Positions 11,348 through 26,300 are shown, counted from the first letter of the stretch. The stretch: 64,000 nt of DNA from Apis mellifera (GCF_003254395.2 NC_037643.1:8390963-8454962), one strand, 5' to 3'. A program made the numbers and translations. The notes: generated from the sequence alone by a model not told the origin.

Positions 11348-14300
11348 CTGAAAACAGCACAAGACGTGTCGTTCGTGAGGCAACTGGCGAGGCCGAAGAA
11401 ATCGTGCAAGAATGAAGATTTATGTCTCGATTATTCTTTCTTATTTTTTTTTCTCCCAACAACAAATATAAAATATACGATTCGATTTAATTGGAATTCA
11501 TATAATTTCACAATATATACGCTTCATAATTTGTACGAAGCAAAAGTGTAAGAGATAAAAGAAATAGAGATTCGAAAAATTAAAAGTTAAACGATCCTAC
11601 TAGAAACCGTTGTTATACATAATCTAATGTTGAAATTTATTCTCTTACCTGGAATATCGAGGCCCCGTAAGGCGTGCGCCACGCGTTCAGCAAATTATCC
11701 TTGCCGGTCGAGACGAACCACTTGCCGCAGGAGGCGAATCTCAACGATAACACGCAAGACTCGTGCAGGTGTAGCTGATACTTGTCCGGGTTCGAGGCGT
11801 GCAACACCTCGACGTTCGAGTTCTCCATGCCCACGGCCAACCATTCCCCCGTTGGACAGTAGCCGAGCGAGAATATCTGGGACGTGAAGTCGTGCTGTTT
11901 CAGCTGTCTACCCTCCCTCAGATCCCACGAGCGGACCGTGTTGTCCAATCCGCCGGTCCACAATTTCGACCCGTCCGCCGATATGTCGATGCACGAGGCG
12001 CCGTCCGTGTGGCCTTGGAACTGTCTCACCAGGGACTGATTCTGAAGATCCCAGACGGCGATGCTGCCATCGCTGCAGCAGCTGAAGCAAACCTTCGAGT
12101 CCGGGGAGATGGCCAGGGCGTAACAGGCGGGGGCGGCCGAGATTAATTCGGCCTTGATCCTCGGCGTTGGACTCGCCAGATCCCAGATACTAAGTCGGCT
12201 GGCCTCGCCCCCGACTATCAGCGTTCTGCCGTCCGGCAACAGCTTCACCGACCTGGACAATGGATCCACAATTCGTTTCGTTTTAGCGAAACCAACTTTC
12301 TTTTAAGCTTGAATCGATCCTTTCGCTATTTACTTTGTATATACGCGTGAAATGTAATTGAGAAACAATTATTATTATTATTATTATTGTTATAGTAGAT
12401 TCTTCGGATTTTATGGAATATATTTGGAGAAGTATGAAAGCGGTTTTTCCGAAAAGGCGAAAAGAGAATTCGACAACGCGCTCGTCGATCGTAAGTTATA
12501 CGTTTTTATTTTTTTATTTTTTTTTTCGAATATTACAAAACTGGTGACCGCAACTCGAAAAACAGGCAGGGGGAAAAAACATCGAAAAAAGGAAAAAAAA
12601 AATACCAACACGATATCTCGAGCACAATGAAGCATCGATGCACACAAGTGGTAAAAACCCGTGGTAACCCGGTTTCGGTCGATCGGCGAAACACCGTACG
12701 CTCTCTCGATAAATGAAAACGGTTCTCTCATTGGCTCCTCTCATTTGTTCTCGGGGGCCGCCAACCCGTTTCGCCCGGTTTGACAGCGGGTTTTAAAAGT
12801 GGTAATCATTTTTACGCGGTCAAGCGTGGCGAAATCGGAGCAGCGGTGCCGTGATTAGCAACTGTGACCGATTGATCATAAAGTACCCTTTAATGCAGAG
12901 GATGGGCACGTACGCGTGTGACCCGCGTATGCATTACCAGGAGTGGAATTTTATTAAATTTGCTCGCTCGGTGCGGAGAGAGCGCTTTCGAAAAAAAAAA
13001 CAGGGAGGGGAAAAAAAAAGGAAGAAAGAGAAAAAGTGCGACCGGCTTCAATTACCGCCGCGTATCGCTGGCATTAACAGTCATACGTGGAGGGGATATT
13101 ATACCGGGGGGCATATCGTTAAAACGTGCACATCCAGCGCGAAATGTATCGTGAAAACGTCGAACACCCCGCCCGGCCCCCCCCGTTTGTTCTACACGGC
13201 CGACACATTGCCGCGATTTTTCGAGCGTGCATGGAATACATTGAATCTCATTATACGATGCGTCCTCCTCCTCCGTTTCGCCCCACGGCGGATCCTTTCT
13301 CTCGCTCTTTCGTTTTTAACGGTGCAAAACGGTAGGTTTTTGTTTCGGTTCGATCGGCTCGATTGCTGGTGACCCGTTTGTGAAATAAAATCCTATTGGA
13401 GGGGGGGAGGGAGGGGTTTACATAATATCGTTTCAACGATCGCTTCGTGTTATTGTAAGAATGTTTCCAGAGGTGTGTTCTCTCTGGTAAAATTAATTGT
13501 ATTCCCCCACGCGATGGTGGAATATCGTAATTGTTTTTTTTCCCTTTTTTTCCTTCCAGAAAATAGTAATACAATTTGGACAGTATTTGTTTCACCGTTT
13601 GTTTATGGACTCTGGTTTAGATTATTTGATAAATATAGATATAGATCGTCAAAATTAAAAAAATAATTCTATAATAATCTAATAAAGAGAAAGTGTAAAG
13701 TTTAAATTTTAGAAAATTTTCAGATTCTAATCTAAGATTCAAAGTGTCTTTTTCGATTTTTTAATTCGAACATCGTGGAAAAGAAAATCGTATGATAAAA
13801 TTTAATTGAAGATAAAGCAGCTGGAAGGGTATAGAATAAAAGAGCACTGACCTGATGTAATTGTCAGGTTGGAGGCAGTCGAGCTGGGACACGGACTTGG
13901 TGCTGCCCGTGCCACCTTGCCCTATATCCCAAACCTTGACGCATCCCTTGCCGCCGGTGTACACATATTTGGTCGGATTCGAGATCGTGACAGCGCACAC
14001 GACCTCCCCGTGGCTGAGGGTATTAATTTGCCGCGCATGGCGCGGTATCCCTTGTCCGCTGAGCGCATCCGGTGGGAAGGGCACCGGCTGCATCTGGCCC
14101 TCGCTCGACACGTGGAAACTGTACGCGCTGAAACATAGAGAAAAATTCGCCCCGTGTGGTGAACACGCGTCTGCCAACTATCCGATCCGGTGTTGTATAT
14201 GTCTCCCGGTGTCTCCCGTTCCATCGACCCGCAACGACACGCCCGAACGAAACTGGAAAAAGTTAAACCGAGGGACAGGCGATTTTTGGTGGCTTTCACT

Positions 14301-17300
14301 TTTCGTCTCTTTCTTTCTTTCTTTTTTTCTCTCTCGCGGAAAATCGATATCTTTCCGCCGAGTGGAATTAAAACCGGTGCGATCGATTTTCAAAAGGTGT
14401 GCGATCTCGAGGTTGGGAAGAAATTTTGAAGAGATAAATTGGAAAAAGGATTTTTGGAGGGATTCGAAAAATGGGAAGAAAATGAAATAATTTTTAAGGG
14501 AGACGATTTTTATCGATACGTTATTGATACGCGGAGTAGATTTTTCTTTTCCAAGGGAAATGTTGTGAATATCACGGGGAAGACACGATTTATTATCTTA
14601 ATATTCCCCATTAGTCTCTATCTTGAGCGTTTAATCTGCCGGTAACCGAGATCTGTTCTCAAATAAAAATATCGATAACGTATTTTAACCGTTCGCGGCT
14701 ACGATAAACAAGGGGATTGGGTGAATTTTCATAGTAAACAAAACCGTAGATAACGAGCCCCGGCAAGCAGACCGAATATCAAACAATGTTAAAACAAAAA
14801 GCATATTATATCGGGGGGTTCGATCTTTCGTTAAAATATGAAATATAGTATATTTTTATTGCTTTCCAGTAAATCGCTGATACCTCTCTCTCTCTCTCTT
14901 TCTGTACAAATGTTGTATCAAATCATGCGTTGAATTGGTCTTAAAATTATCGGACCAAGATATATTTGATACGTTCGATATGGTGAAAATTTAAACGTAC
15001 GAAAAATTAAGCGTTTGAAAGCTTAAGTTACTTAGAGATATCAAATGGAAACTATATAAAAATTAAATTTGCCGCTCAAACGGTTAATATATACCATTGG
15101 AACAAGGCATAATTGCGTCAAATGTATACTTTTTTCTCCCTTTAATATCCCCGATCAAATACTCGAGAACAATGTAATTCGATTATCTTATCGCGAAACA
15201 CCTAGTTTTCAACAATATACGTGAAACAGTATTTCGCTTAGCCTTCATCCACTTTAGATTCGTTTCCAAAAAAAAGAAAAAAATATGTTTAAGCTTGTTA
15301 CATCATCCTGTATCAATAAATTTATTACTTATCATCTTGTACAATGTAATCAACGAGGAGATAAACGTGATTGATCGATCATTTAATATTTTCACTAACT
15401 CTCTCTCTATCTAACCAATTCACAATTCAGACTTTTTTAAACAAAAATTATTCCAAAAAAAAAAAAAATTCTTAAACTTACAAATCCTACCCTATAACAA
15501 ATATTCCTTCCTTAAACACAAATCTTTCTTTTCCCCTACTACTAAACCTATTGTAATTCTTGCAATTTTGCAAAGGGAGTTGACGAGTTAAAAGTTAAAG
15601 AAATTTTGTTTTTCTTAATTCCTAATCGAAAGATCGATCGAGAATTCCAAATTTTTCACCTACAGGCAGTGCCAATTAATTATAATTATTATTAATCCCC
15701 GTCCAATCTATTTCTATTATAAAAAGAAAAAAGGAGGGATAATCTTTGAATCGACGGAATATCTAATTCAAATCTGATTCGATTCAATTTTAGGATGCGA
15801 CGAGTCGAGTCGCGCTGCTCATCCACTTACGGTTTGCCTCCGGGCACTCCTACGGATCCCATGGGGGCCCTCATGGCCACGTGGGGGTCGTAGAGCTGTT
15901 GGAGGGAAGGTGGCGCCCTGGGCGCCACGTAGCCGTTGTAACCCATCATGTCGACGTGAGGATGCTGGCCAGCTGGTGCCAGATGGTGAGGGGGTGGACC
16001 CGGGGCGTAGTGCGGCGGATAAGCGCTGGGCACGCCGGGGGGCGGTGGTCCCTGGAGCAGCTTGGCCGAGCCGGACGGCTTCAAACCGCCACCGATCGCG
16101 GAGCCGGAGGTCGGGGTCAGGGGTTTCGAGATCGGCGTGGTCGGTTTCTCCCGTTCCTCCATCTTCTTGGCCGAGGGTGTGCTCGCGTTGCTGCTCGTCC
16201 CGCTTCGCGGCGAATGGGGCGGCACGTCCTTCTTCGTCTGCACCCCGGCGCCTATCGGCGCCACCTTGTCCAGCCCGTTCTCTCTTGGCGACGTTGTGCC
16301 GTTCACCACGGGACTCGTCGGACCCTCGCTCGCGTCGTCCACAACGAGGTCCTGGTCGCTCTTCTCCCCGTCACTCTGCGGAAAGGAAATGAAAGTTGTT
16401 TTGTAAGCCGATGATTTTTTAACGCGTTGAATAGAATCCTCGAGTTTTCGTTGGTTTTGGTCAAAATTTAAAAAGTACTTTTATTTTAATTTTTATGCGA
16501 TGATAATTATACAATTTATTTCTGTATTTCCTGTGTATAATAATTTTTGTCATTGTGAAAAAAAGTTCAAGTATTTCAAGCGATTCTTATAAAAAATTAT
16601 TATTCACGAGAGAAAAAGAGTTGATGAATTTGTTTCTGTTTGTACTTTTTTTTCTTTCTTTTCAGAAATAGAAATTTTGATACGATTCAAAATTTTCGGT
16701 GATATGCGTGACATCTGGCAGGAAGTTGACGAAGCTGTTTCTTCATTTCATCCAACGAAGAATTCGTTAAAAGTTTGTTGCTTATCCTGAAGTGTACTGT
16801 TGTTTGAAGTTGCACGGTCTCTGCCTATCTAAGTTACATATTGGCGAGCCCAATCAGTCTTATCTTATTTGAAGTTTCAATCACGGTTTCCTTTGTGCCT
16901 TGTTAAAGGCATCTCAATTTCGAGTTAATAATTAATAATTAGATTCTTACGATTATTTAATAACTCGATGAATCGAAATAAAAATACAACCGGTTTTTCT
17001 TACAAAAAAAAATATAAAAAATTTTGAACATTATCCTCGACGTGTATTTTTCGCGAATTTTTCACGATCTCTTCGTATCAAGATTCAAAATATCCTTTTT
17101 AAAATAAAAACATAAAAGATTCCTTCCTTTCTGTCCAAAAAAAACTTTTTTAAATTCAATCGAATTATCGGATGACAATGCAACTTGATCGAAATAGATA
17201 AAAATCTCACGTAAGTATCGGATAAAAACTTGTCTCAAACTTTAATTAAACTAATAATTGCACGTTCCTAGATATAATTTGGTAAAAATACACGATTGAA

Positions 17301-20300
17301 AAAAGAGAATGAGAAATTAGGTCGAAACGCACAAAGATCTAGATAAAATCAAAGATTAATAAAATCAACAAAATCCCCAGATAATAATCGAGTGCAAACA
17401 CTTACATGACCGATGTCCTTGTCCTGCTCTTTCTTCATCTTCTTGATGTGCATGGGATGGTCATGGTGATTCTGAGAATGATGGGAATGATGCGTCTCCT
17501 GCGGTGTACGCGGGCGACTATATTTATCACCGGGCGATATCGAGCTCCTCTGCAACGGAAACGACGAAAATTACGATTTTCCCGATCCGTGTATCCACGT
17601 TTAAGAAACGATATTATTAACCGATTAGGTATGAAAAACAGAAATTTCTCGGATAAAAATTTCAATGTTTTCAAAAGAATCGAACACACGCAACGTGTTA
17701 TACGATACAATAAATAAAAAAAATTTTAGGTAGATAAGAATTTTACAATACGAAAGATATTTGGAAAATTTCGAATGCATCGAACGCCATCCATTCATCT
17801 TTACACTTTTATTAACAGACGATAAATAAGAAGAAAAAATTCGAGACGATCAAAAACAACAATTTTATTAAAACTCCTAAGACAAAAGTTTAGAAGAAGT
17901 TCATTGTATCGTAATAAATACTTTTTATTTTTCCCCTCTCATATATAAAACTTCGATTTATTTTATAGGGACAGGTTTGTGTACAAGCGACGAAAAATTG
18001 GCTACTTAACCACAGAATTACACGAAGAATACACGAGGAATACCATTTTCTCTATGACGAACACAAGTATACGTTTACAGAGCCGTTAATCTCTGGTTAA
18101 ATAACAGACAATCGGCATAGACTGAAACAACGGATTACCCACGTGTTTCCTGCGGTTCGATCAACGTGACAAAACCGTAATTACCCGCGTCGACGGTTAT
18201 TATCAATTGTCACGCGACCGTTCGCGATAATCGATTTCGACTTTCCATCCGTGACAGCCGAACGGCGAGTTTCGATACGTAGATTTCGGGCCCGGGTTTA
18301 CGTTACGGTGAATAAAATCTCTCTATATATATCCGCGATACGGAATTACGTCCCAGAGATTTTCCATGATTTTGATACGCGCAATATAATTTAATGATCG
18401 TCCCGATTCTATCCACGCGAGTTTCATCAGTTTCTCTCCGTCAATTTGTCGAACGGTAGGACACGTCTCTTTCTTCGTCTCTTTCTTCCATTAAATCCCT
18501 CCATCGCGATATCACATATTCTTGTTGATTTGTATTAAAAAAAAGAAATTTGCCGATTATTCTCGATAAGAAGCTCCATACGAAATAGCTATTCTTAAAA
18601 TAATACCAATTTGTAAATCTTTATTTTTTCTTTTCGAATTGAATTGTAGAAAGACACGTCTTTTTCTTCGTCTCTTTCTTCCTTCCTCCATCGCGATATC
18701 ATATATTCTTGTTGATTTGTATTGAAAAAAAGAAATTTGTCAATTATTCTCGATAAGAAGCTCCATATTTGTAAATCTTTATTTTTTTCTTTTCGAATTG
18801 AATTATAGAAGGACACGTCTTTTTCTTCGTCTCTTTCTTCCTCCATTAAATCCCTCCATCAAGGGATATACTCTTGTTGATTTGTATTAAAAAAAAGAAA
18901 TTTGTCGATTATTCTCGATAAGAAGCTCCATATTTGTAAATCTTTATTTTTTTCTTTTCGAATTGAATTATAGAAGGACACGTCTTTTTCTTCGTCTTTT
19001 TCTTCCTTCCTCTATCGCGATATCATATATTCTTGTTGATTTGTATTGAAAAAAAGAAATTTGTCAATTATTCTCGATAAGAAGCTTCATATTTGTAAAT
19101 CTTTATTTTTTCTTTTCGAATTGAACTATAGAAGGACACGTCTCCATTAAATCCCTCCATCGCGATATCATATATTCTTGTTGATTTGTATTGAAAAAAA
19201 GAAATTTATCGATTATTTTCGATAAAAAGCTCTATTAATAGCTATTCTTAAAATAATACCAATTCGTAAATCTTCATTTTTTTCCTTTCGAATCGAAATT
19301 TGAGAAACTTCGCCTCCAATCACGCCCCAACAATTTTTCATTCAAATCTTCGCCCCGATTATTAATTAATCCTAAGAGATTCCCTCACTTAAGAATTTCT
19401 TCTTCTTCTCTTTTTTTTCTCACAGAAATATCCAACGCTTCCCGGCACGCGACGGGTCGTCCACCAGATTACGTACCCCGAACGTATCAACGTTTCATGA
19501 GACAAACTCGTATAGAATATTCAAAGCCAACGAAGAATCTACCAACCTCCCCCCTCCAAAAAAAGGAACAGGAGAGACACGATAGGGGACAGGAGAAGAG
19601 ACCAGTCGCGAAGAATCACGCGCGCGAGGGAAGAAGGAGGAGGAGGATTTATAAAGGAAGCGCGATGGCTACAAGAGAGCAAAAAAGAAAAAGAAAAGGG
19701 GAAGGGAGGGGAAAGAAGAAAATGGTTTGGGAAGAGGTTGATAATGATTATAGAGTCGGCACGATCCGTGGAGGGAAGGAGACACGCACACACACACATA
19801 TATTAGAGAGCGTGTTGGGCAAGGACGGTCGAGAAGAGAAGCGGAGAAAAGTGGCCGAGAGGATGGGTCGAATAAGGAGAGAGGAAAATAGAATGGCGAG
19901 AGAGGCAGAATGAGAGGGCGTCGATGGGCGTTTCGCGGTCCCGCGATGATTACAGGCTCGGCAAACCTATACTACACGCTCGCTATCTCCCTCCTCCCCC
20001 TCCCCTTCTTTATGGGCGCTCCGCTCTTTCCATCATTTCTTTTTTATCTCCCTTTTTTCTCTCTCCGCCCTCCTTTTCTTCGACGCGTCACTCTCTCTCT
20101 ATCTCTCTCCCTTAGTCCATCTTCGTTCCTTCTCTCTCTAAGCCAACAGCGTTGGGCCTGATTCGGGACCGTTCGCAAGAAGAAGATCGTTACTTGCATT
20201 TTCTACGGACGAACCGTGCCTTCCTTCCTCTAAGGCTACGCCCATTGGTCGGAGAAAGAAAAGTTTCTAGAAGAAAAAGAGAGAGAGAGATCGTGGGCAG

Positions 20301-23300
20301 GCCTGCCACACGCGGACTTTATCCCCTAAGCTCGATACAATCGAGAGAACTAGTATTCCGTCTGTAATTACTTTTGTAAGTTTAATGCCGGCTCGGCCGC
20401 CTGCTTATCTTTCGCTGCGTTCCCGCGCATGGATCCGCTCCTCCATCGATTTACATCCGGCCCGCTCTTTTGTTTCGACGGATTCTTCTTTAAAACATCG
20501 TGATATCCTTCGTTCTTTTTTCTCTCTTCGATATTGCAATATTACATCGTTTCGATTTTTTAGGTTAGGGGCATATAAAATGGCGGATTTTTAAAGATGG
20601 AAGATTGGACAAGTTTCGTATCCTGTTAATCGTTTTGCTGAAGTTTGTCTATATCTTTAGAAGAATAAAAGTTGGAGGGAAGAAGAATTTAATTTTTTCT
20701 TTTTTTTTAAAAAAATCGATCTGAGATGCATAGTTAGACGCATTCGACAAGTACAATTATTTGAGATGTATCTTAAATTTAAAATTTGTCTTCATTTTAT
20801 GAGTAATGTAAACGTAAGTGTATATGGATTGAAATAAAATTAATTCTAACGATATACGCGTAAGTTTAGGTTATATAGGTAAGTTTAACAAATGATTATT
20901 CAATATTTGAGAATGTACGCTTCACAGTGAATGGATTAAGTAATATTTATTGCGCCGTCAAAATAATGCTTGGATCAGCTGCATATATTTCATTAGAATT
21001 TCATTATTAGAAATTCTTCCATTTCCATTTGCAATAAATCGGGAAGGAATCGAGAGATCTATCGATGGACATCTGACTCGACAGTGAACACATTAGTTCC
21101 AAGTGCTAAGTCCGCCTATTTGTGTCAAAATATATTCAATGTATATATGTATATATTCTAAACCGAGTTGAAAAGGTTGAATACATATACCGATGTACTG
21201 TTTGAATAATATTATTTAAAATTATCTTGAACGAAAGTGCTTGAAAGAGCATTTGAAGAGCGTTATCGACGCTAGCGTTAGGCTAAAAGCGAACCCGTCG
21301 AAAGAAGTCATTTAAGTGTTAGATGATATCTGCATACGTAAACATAAATGTGTGCCATACTTATTTACAGTGAGATATATGGTAATATGGCGTGTATAAT
21401 GATTACAACAGTAACGTAACACGTTCGTAACTTGAAATTTAGAAGAAGTAGATTTTTTTTCTCCGTTATTATTAAACCTTTTGTCAAAATCCTTTCTATA
21501 ATTTCCCATTACAGATATCGAGAAGCAACTTTAAAGCCTTTCTGCAAAAATCGTATCGTAAAGAATTTGACGTCTCTAATTTACAATCGGTGTCTAAATT
21601 TTATAAAAGGAATTTTAAAACACGGAGAACTGGAAAAAAGAAAAAGTAAACCATGCACAGAAAAGGGATCCGAAACAATGCTACAACCGATACATTATTT
21701 TGAATTCTCAAGGAAAGAAAAGAATGAAAGGAAGAAAGATATACGTATAGACAAATATACGAAAACTTCGTACGCGCCAAGTAAAAAAAAGAGAGACTTA
21801 AATTCGCCTCGTTGAACCCGGAAACCGAAGTGCAACGAAAAGAAGAAAAAAAAAGAAAAAAAACCAGGGAAACGAGAAGTCGAAAGGCAAAGAGAGCCAC
21901 GGCTCTCGTTCCTTACGGCGGTAGCCGCCGTATTTTTCGTGTCGGCCTCTTTTCCTACCCGCCACTTTATACCACTCGCGCGTTCGTCGAAAACATAATT
22001 GCGCGTGCAGTGGGTGCTCGTGAGCGAAGTACGCCGAACCACTCGTTGTACCCTTCACGCGCACGAAAAGTTACACGCGTGTAATGTAGCTGTAATACAC
22101 GTTGGGCGGCGAAGGGGAGGAGGGCGAGAGAGAGAGAGAGGGAGAGGAGAGGTCACGTCGCTCGAGTACGTTGTACGCGCGCTTATACGCGCCTCGTGTT
22201 CACGCTGCAATCGGGGATTAGGAATTATGCAGTGTGCAGTGATGCGTGTTGTCTCTGTGTGCTCTGCGAGCGCGTATACGTTTTGCAACGCGTCGCAAAG
22301 AATCGAGGAAGGAAAATTTTCGACTCGAAGAAGAATTTTTCTTTTTTTTTCTACGTAATTTTCTTCGACGGAAATCGAAGGTTGTGCAGAATCATTAACG
22401 ATCCATCCGTGATTGATGGATCTTGATGGTGGCGTTGAATGGGAATGAAGATGATGAAGGCTGCGAAGCGCGAGCAAATTGCGTTATTTTTTTTTTAAAC
22501 GTGTGTTAAATATTTTGAAATATGAAAGAAAGGAAATAGAGAGAGAGAGAAGTTATATGGTAATATTTCGTATTTTATTGCGGTTTGTTGTTGTTGCATC
22601 GGTTGTTATTGTTATTATATTTGGTAATATTAGGTATGTTTAAACGTAAATATTTGAAATATGATTTAAAAAAAAAAAAAAAAAAAGAAAGAAATTATGG
22701 ATAGAGATACGCTTGGTATTTCATTGCGATTCGTTTATATTATTGTTGGTATATTGAAAAATAGTATGCGTTATTACTAATCGTTTCGTTTGTAATATGT
22801 GAGAAAAAGTTCGTGTTTTATAATTTTTTTTGATTTCGAAAGTGTATCGCACGGGTGAAAAATAAAGTAAAATAATCGTTTTATTAAGTAACGTGACGCA
22901 AATGATCGTAAAAAAATGTTTATCTTATTTTTACGTTGTACGATATGTATGAATTACAAATAATGATAATGAATGTGATTTAATACGTAATAGCATGTTG
23001 CATATATCGATATATATAAAAAAAAAAAAAGAAATGAATACATTTTTTCGCGCCAGTCAATAAATCATTAACGATTATTTAATTTTTATCATTCTGCGTC
23101 TTTATCAGATTTAATTTACCACCTGCGAGATAGAAATTGTATCTAAGGAAGGATTAGTTAAAAAATTTAATTTTTGAGATAAAGAGTAATGATGAAATAG
23201 CAGTTATCATCAATTCTGTAGTTTAGCTACAGAATATTTGGAACGGAGGAAAAAAAAAAAAAATTTTCCAAATGTTTATCAAATGCGTGTATTTATGATT

Positions 23301-26300
23301 TCTTTCTTTTTTTTCATCGCATTATCATAGTAATTAACACGGTAAAGAGAATTTATTATTTGTAATAAAACAAAAAAAAGAAAAATAATAATAATTTTCT
23401 ATCAATATGCACGAAGAATACGAAAATACATCGAAAATATATATATATATATACATATTTAAAAATATTCATAGTTATTTTTTTTCCTCGCGCAATCGAA
23501 ACGCGATATTTTATACTAAATGCATACAATGTATAACGTTATATGAATAACTTCGATTCCAAAGATTAAATAATAATAAAAAAAAAAAAAAAACTCGCAC
23601 AAGTTCATTCTCATTCATCATATTCTTCTCTAGGCTAAATTAAATAACAATTCGCGCAATAATATCACTATTCATAATATAACTATTTTAAAATATAATG
23701 TATAATGCATAGACAGGCCAAGAATTCAATATTTGCCGGCCGTGCAAAGCTTCTCAAACTTGTTAAAGCTTCTCGAAACTATGATTTATCATAATTCGTA
23801 TATCCGAACAACCTAAACGTTATTAAACGCCATGTTTATGATCTCTCTCTCTCACTCTCTCCTATTTCGTAACGTTTCATCGTATCATATTTATCATCGT
23901 ATTTTTCGAGGAAATTTCTTTCCTTCTCCTACGTCGTGCATATACGACATACGTATACGATAAATCCAAAAAAAAAGAAAGAAAGAAAAACAACGCGGAT
24001 ATCGCGAAGCGATTTTAATCTGGTGAAAATACCAGAGACGACTTTTGTCTCTCCGTTCCGTTCGATTCGCTCCAATTGGATTTATTTATCCACGTCATTA
24101 AATCCTTTCGAAAATTTCAGGCGGAAACGGGGACGGGATGGAGGGGGAGGGAGAGAGGGACGGATAAGCGGTAAAAAATATGCCCCATCCGCTCGCGTAT
24201 TTATTTATTTATGCGATAGATCAGGTAGGTAGAAGTTGGATGGATAATCCGATTGTTAACTCGACATTTCGATAAATGATTTGTCTGCGTTTTCAGCGGA
24301 GAAATATTTACCGGGGCGAAAATATGGGCCCGTAAATCTCGGCGCATATTATTGTTTCATCCGCGATAAAACAGCGGCGCTGACATAATTTCATTTGCGT
24401 AGTAAACCTTAATTACGACACGTGAAAAATAAAGCTCGCCCGCCCGTCCGCGCGCGCGAGACCTCGTCCCTTTCTCTCCGCCCCGTGCGATATCTCTGTC
24501 CGTCGACCACGTGTCCATCCCTCTCCCTCTCGCTCTCCCGATCTCTCCGATGCTCGAAAATTTTAACAAAGAGCGCCACGTCGCCGCCACTTCAACGTCC
24601 ATTAATAATTTAATTCGGAACGACCGACGTTATTGTTGCGCGTGATTTTTTGCGTCGCTAAGCGTGTCAACCGTTCCGTAAATTACTCGTTAAAAGCGGC
24701 GAGAAGGAAGCTAAATATAGCATAACGGGGGAGGGGAGGAAGAGAGAGAGAGAGAGAGAGAGAGGGAGGGGAAAACAGGGGGTGCAAAAAATGAAAACAT
24801 ACATACATACATAAATGGGGAGAAAGGGAGGTAAACTGTTAAACTACGAGTGTCTCCAAAAATGCGAATCCTTTAATTCCTCCCCAGTTCGTTTCGTAAC
24901 TTAAAAAAAAAAAAGGAAAAAATTCCGCGGTTGATTCGTTGTGGCGTTATTTCAAAAACAAAAAGAAATAATAATAATAATAATAATAATAATAATTGCG
25001 AAAAAGGGAATGAGAAAGAGAAAGAGAGATGGGACGCAAAGATGAAACGCAAGAGAGCTAGAGAATAAAAAACAAAAAAAAAAAAAAAATAGAACGAAAT
25101 ATTTTCTACTCACGTGTCTCTCCTCGGTCGAGCTGAGACCTGTAACGAGACAAATGCAAACAGTCGTCAGTCAAAAAAGCCGTGCGAAACGTTTCTAAAC
25201 GTAGGAGGGTAGGGGAAAAAAAAAAATCATTTTCATGCATGACTTCGGGACAGGCGAGACGGGAGGATGTTTAACGGGCGAATGATGGAAGGGTGGATGA
25301 ACCGATGGACAGAGAAAGAGAGACAGAGAGAACGAAACAGAAAAGAAGAAAAAAAAACTGTCGAAATTCTGGCCACCGCGCGTCGATAAAATGTTAATAA
25401 CGTGCCCATAAAAGAGAGACAGTAGGGGGGGATGGGAGGACGAAGGGATAGGCTGCAACGTTCTACGTGTGCGTGTGTGTGTATGTACATATGTGTGTAT
25501 GCGCGCACGCGACTGTATAGGGCGCGTGTGGCACAGGCGTGTGGCGTGGAAGCGCGAGCGGCGCCCGTATAAATGATCTTCATGCATATTTATGCGCTTT
25601 TCGCTCAAAACCGCCGGTGTCCGCTAACAGGGTGACGCAAACACGCTCATCCCTCCCTCCCTCCCTCCCTCGTCCCCCTTCCTCGAAAGCGGATACCCGA
25701 AAAGCGCTTTGAAAATTTCCAGTCGAGCGAGCCGAGCGGAGCCGAGCCGAGCCGAGCCGCACGCTCGCGTCACGTCGGCTACATATTTTTTTTTTTTCCC
25801 CTCTCTCTCTCCACATTCCACCCTCTTCCCTCGCTGCCCGTCCAGAGTGGCGCATCCATCCCTTTCGATGGCGAGACCGGCCGATCGACTGGCGCGCTCT
25901 CTCTTTTTTCTCCAGAGGGAGGGAGGGAGAGGATATCGGCAAAAGCGGGATCAAACGGATGATGGTGACAAAAAGAGAAAAATTCTATCCTCTCTCCTCC
26001 CCCCTCGCTCGCTCGTCGACGACGAGTCTGGACGATTTGCACAGCGTTGAACTCGAAGCGAGCGTTGGCGCGAGCGCAGACGCGATTCGTTGTGTGTGTG
26101 TATGTATGCGTATATGTGTGTGTATGCGTGTTATATCGCAACGCCACTCGAACGTGACCAAAGGCCGGAATTTCGTTAATTTCTTTTCCCGCCGCGCTGC
26201 CCGCAGAGGTGGCAATTAAAATCGTGTGAAAGGGCGGAAGGTATGCGTATAACGAGTATCCCGGGGTTTTACGATTCTCCTGTGGGGGGGAGAGGGAAGG

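Larger units (their letters stand above)
17550..25113 (-). other. groucho intron (7.6 kb) between microexon and CcN exon
   Basis: It contains the five-copy tandem array (18461-19306), a purine- and CpG-rich block (19500-20400), a GA-rich stretch near 22120-22155, AT-rich DNA with A runs (22480-23930), and a GA repeat at about 24739-24762. Nothing coding is visible. Confidence 0.85.

Noticed and set aside
11799..12146. Plus-strand 115-codon open frame opposite the WD40 exon
   Set aside because: It is an antisense shadow of the conserved WD40 coding sequence, with no recognisable domain.
15881..16414. Long plus-strand open frames (up to 177 codons) opposite the SP exon
   Set aside because: They lie exactly antisense to a well-supported groucho exon, in GC-rich sequence where stop codons are scarce. 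Their translations are Arg-rich and low in complexity.
18595..18846. Minus-strand 83-codon open frame with an internally repeated protein sequence
   Set aside because: The repetition is the underlying tandem array read through. The frame is not kept in the other units.
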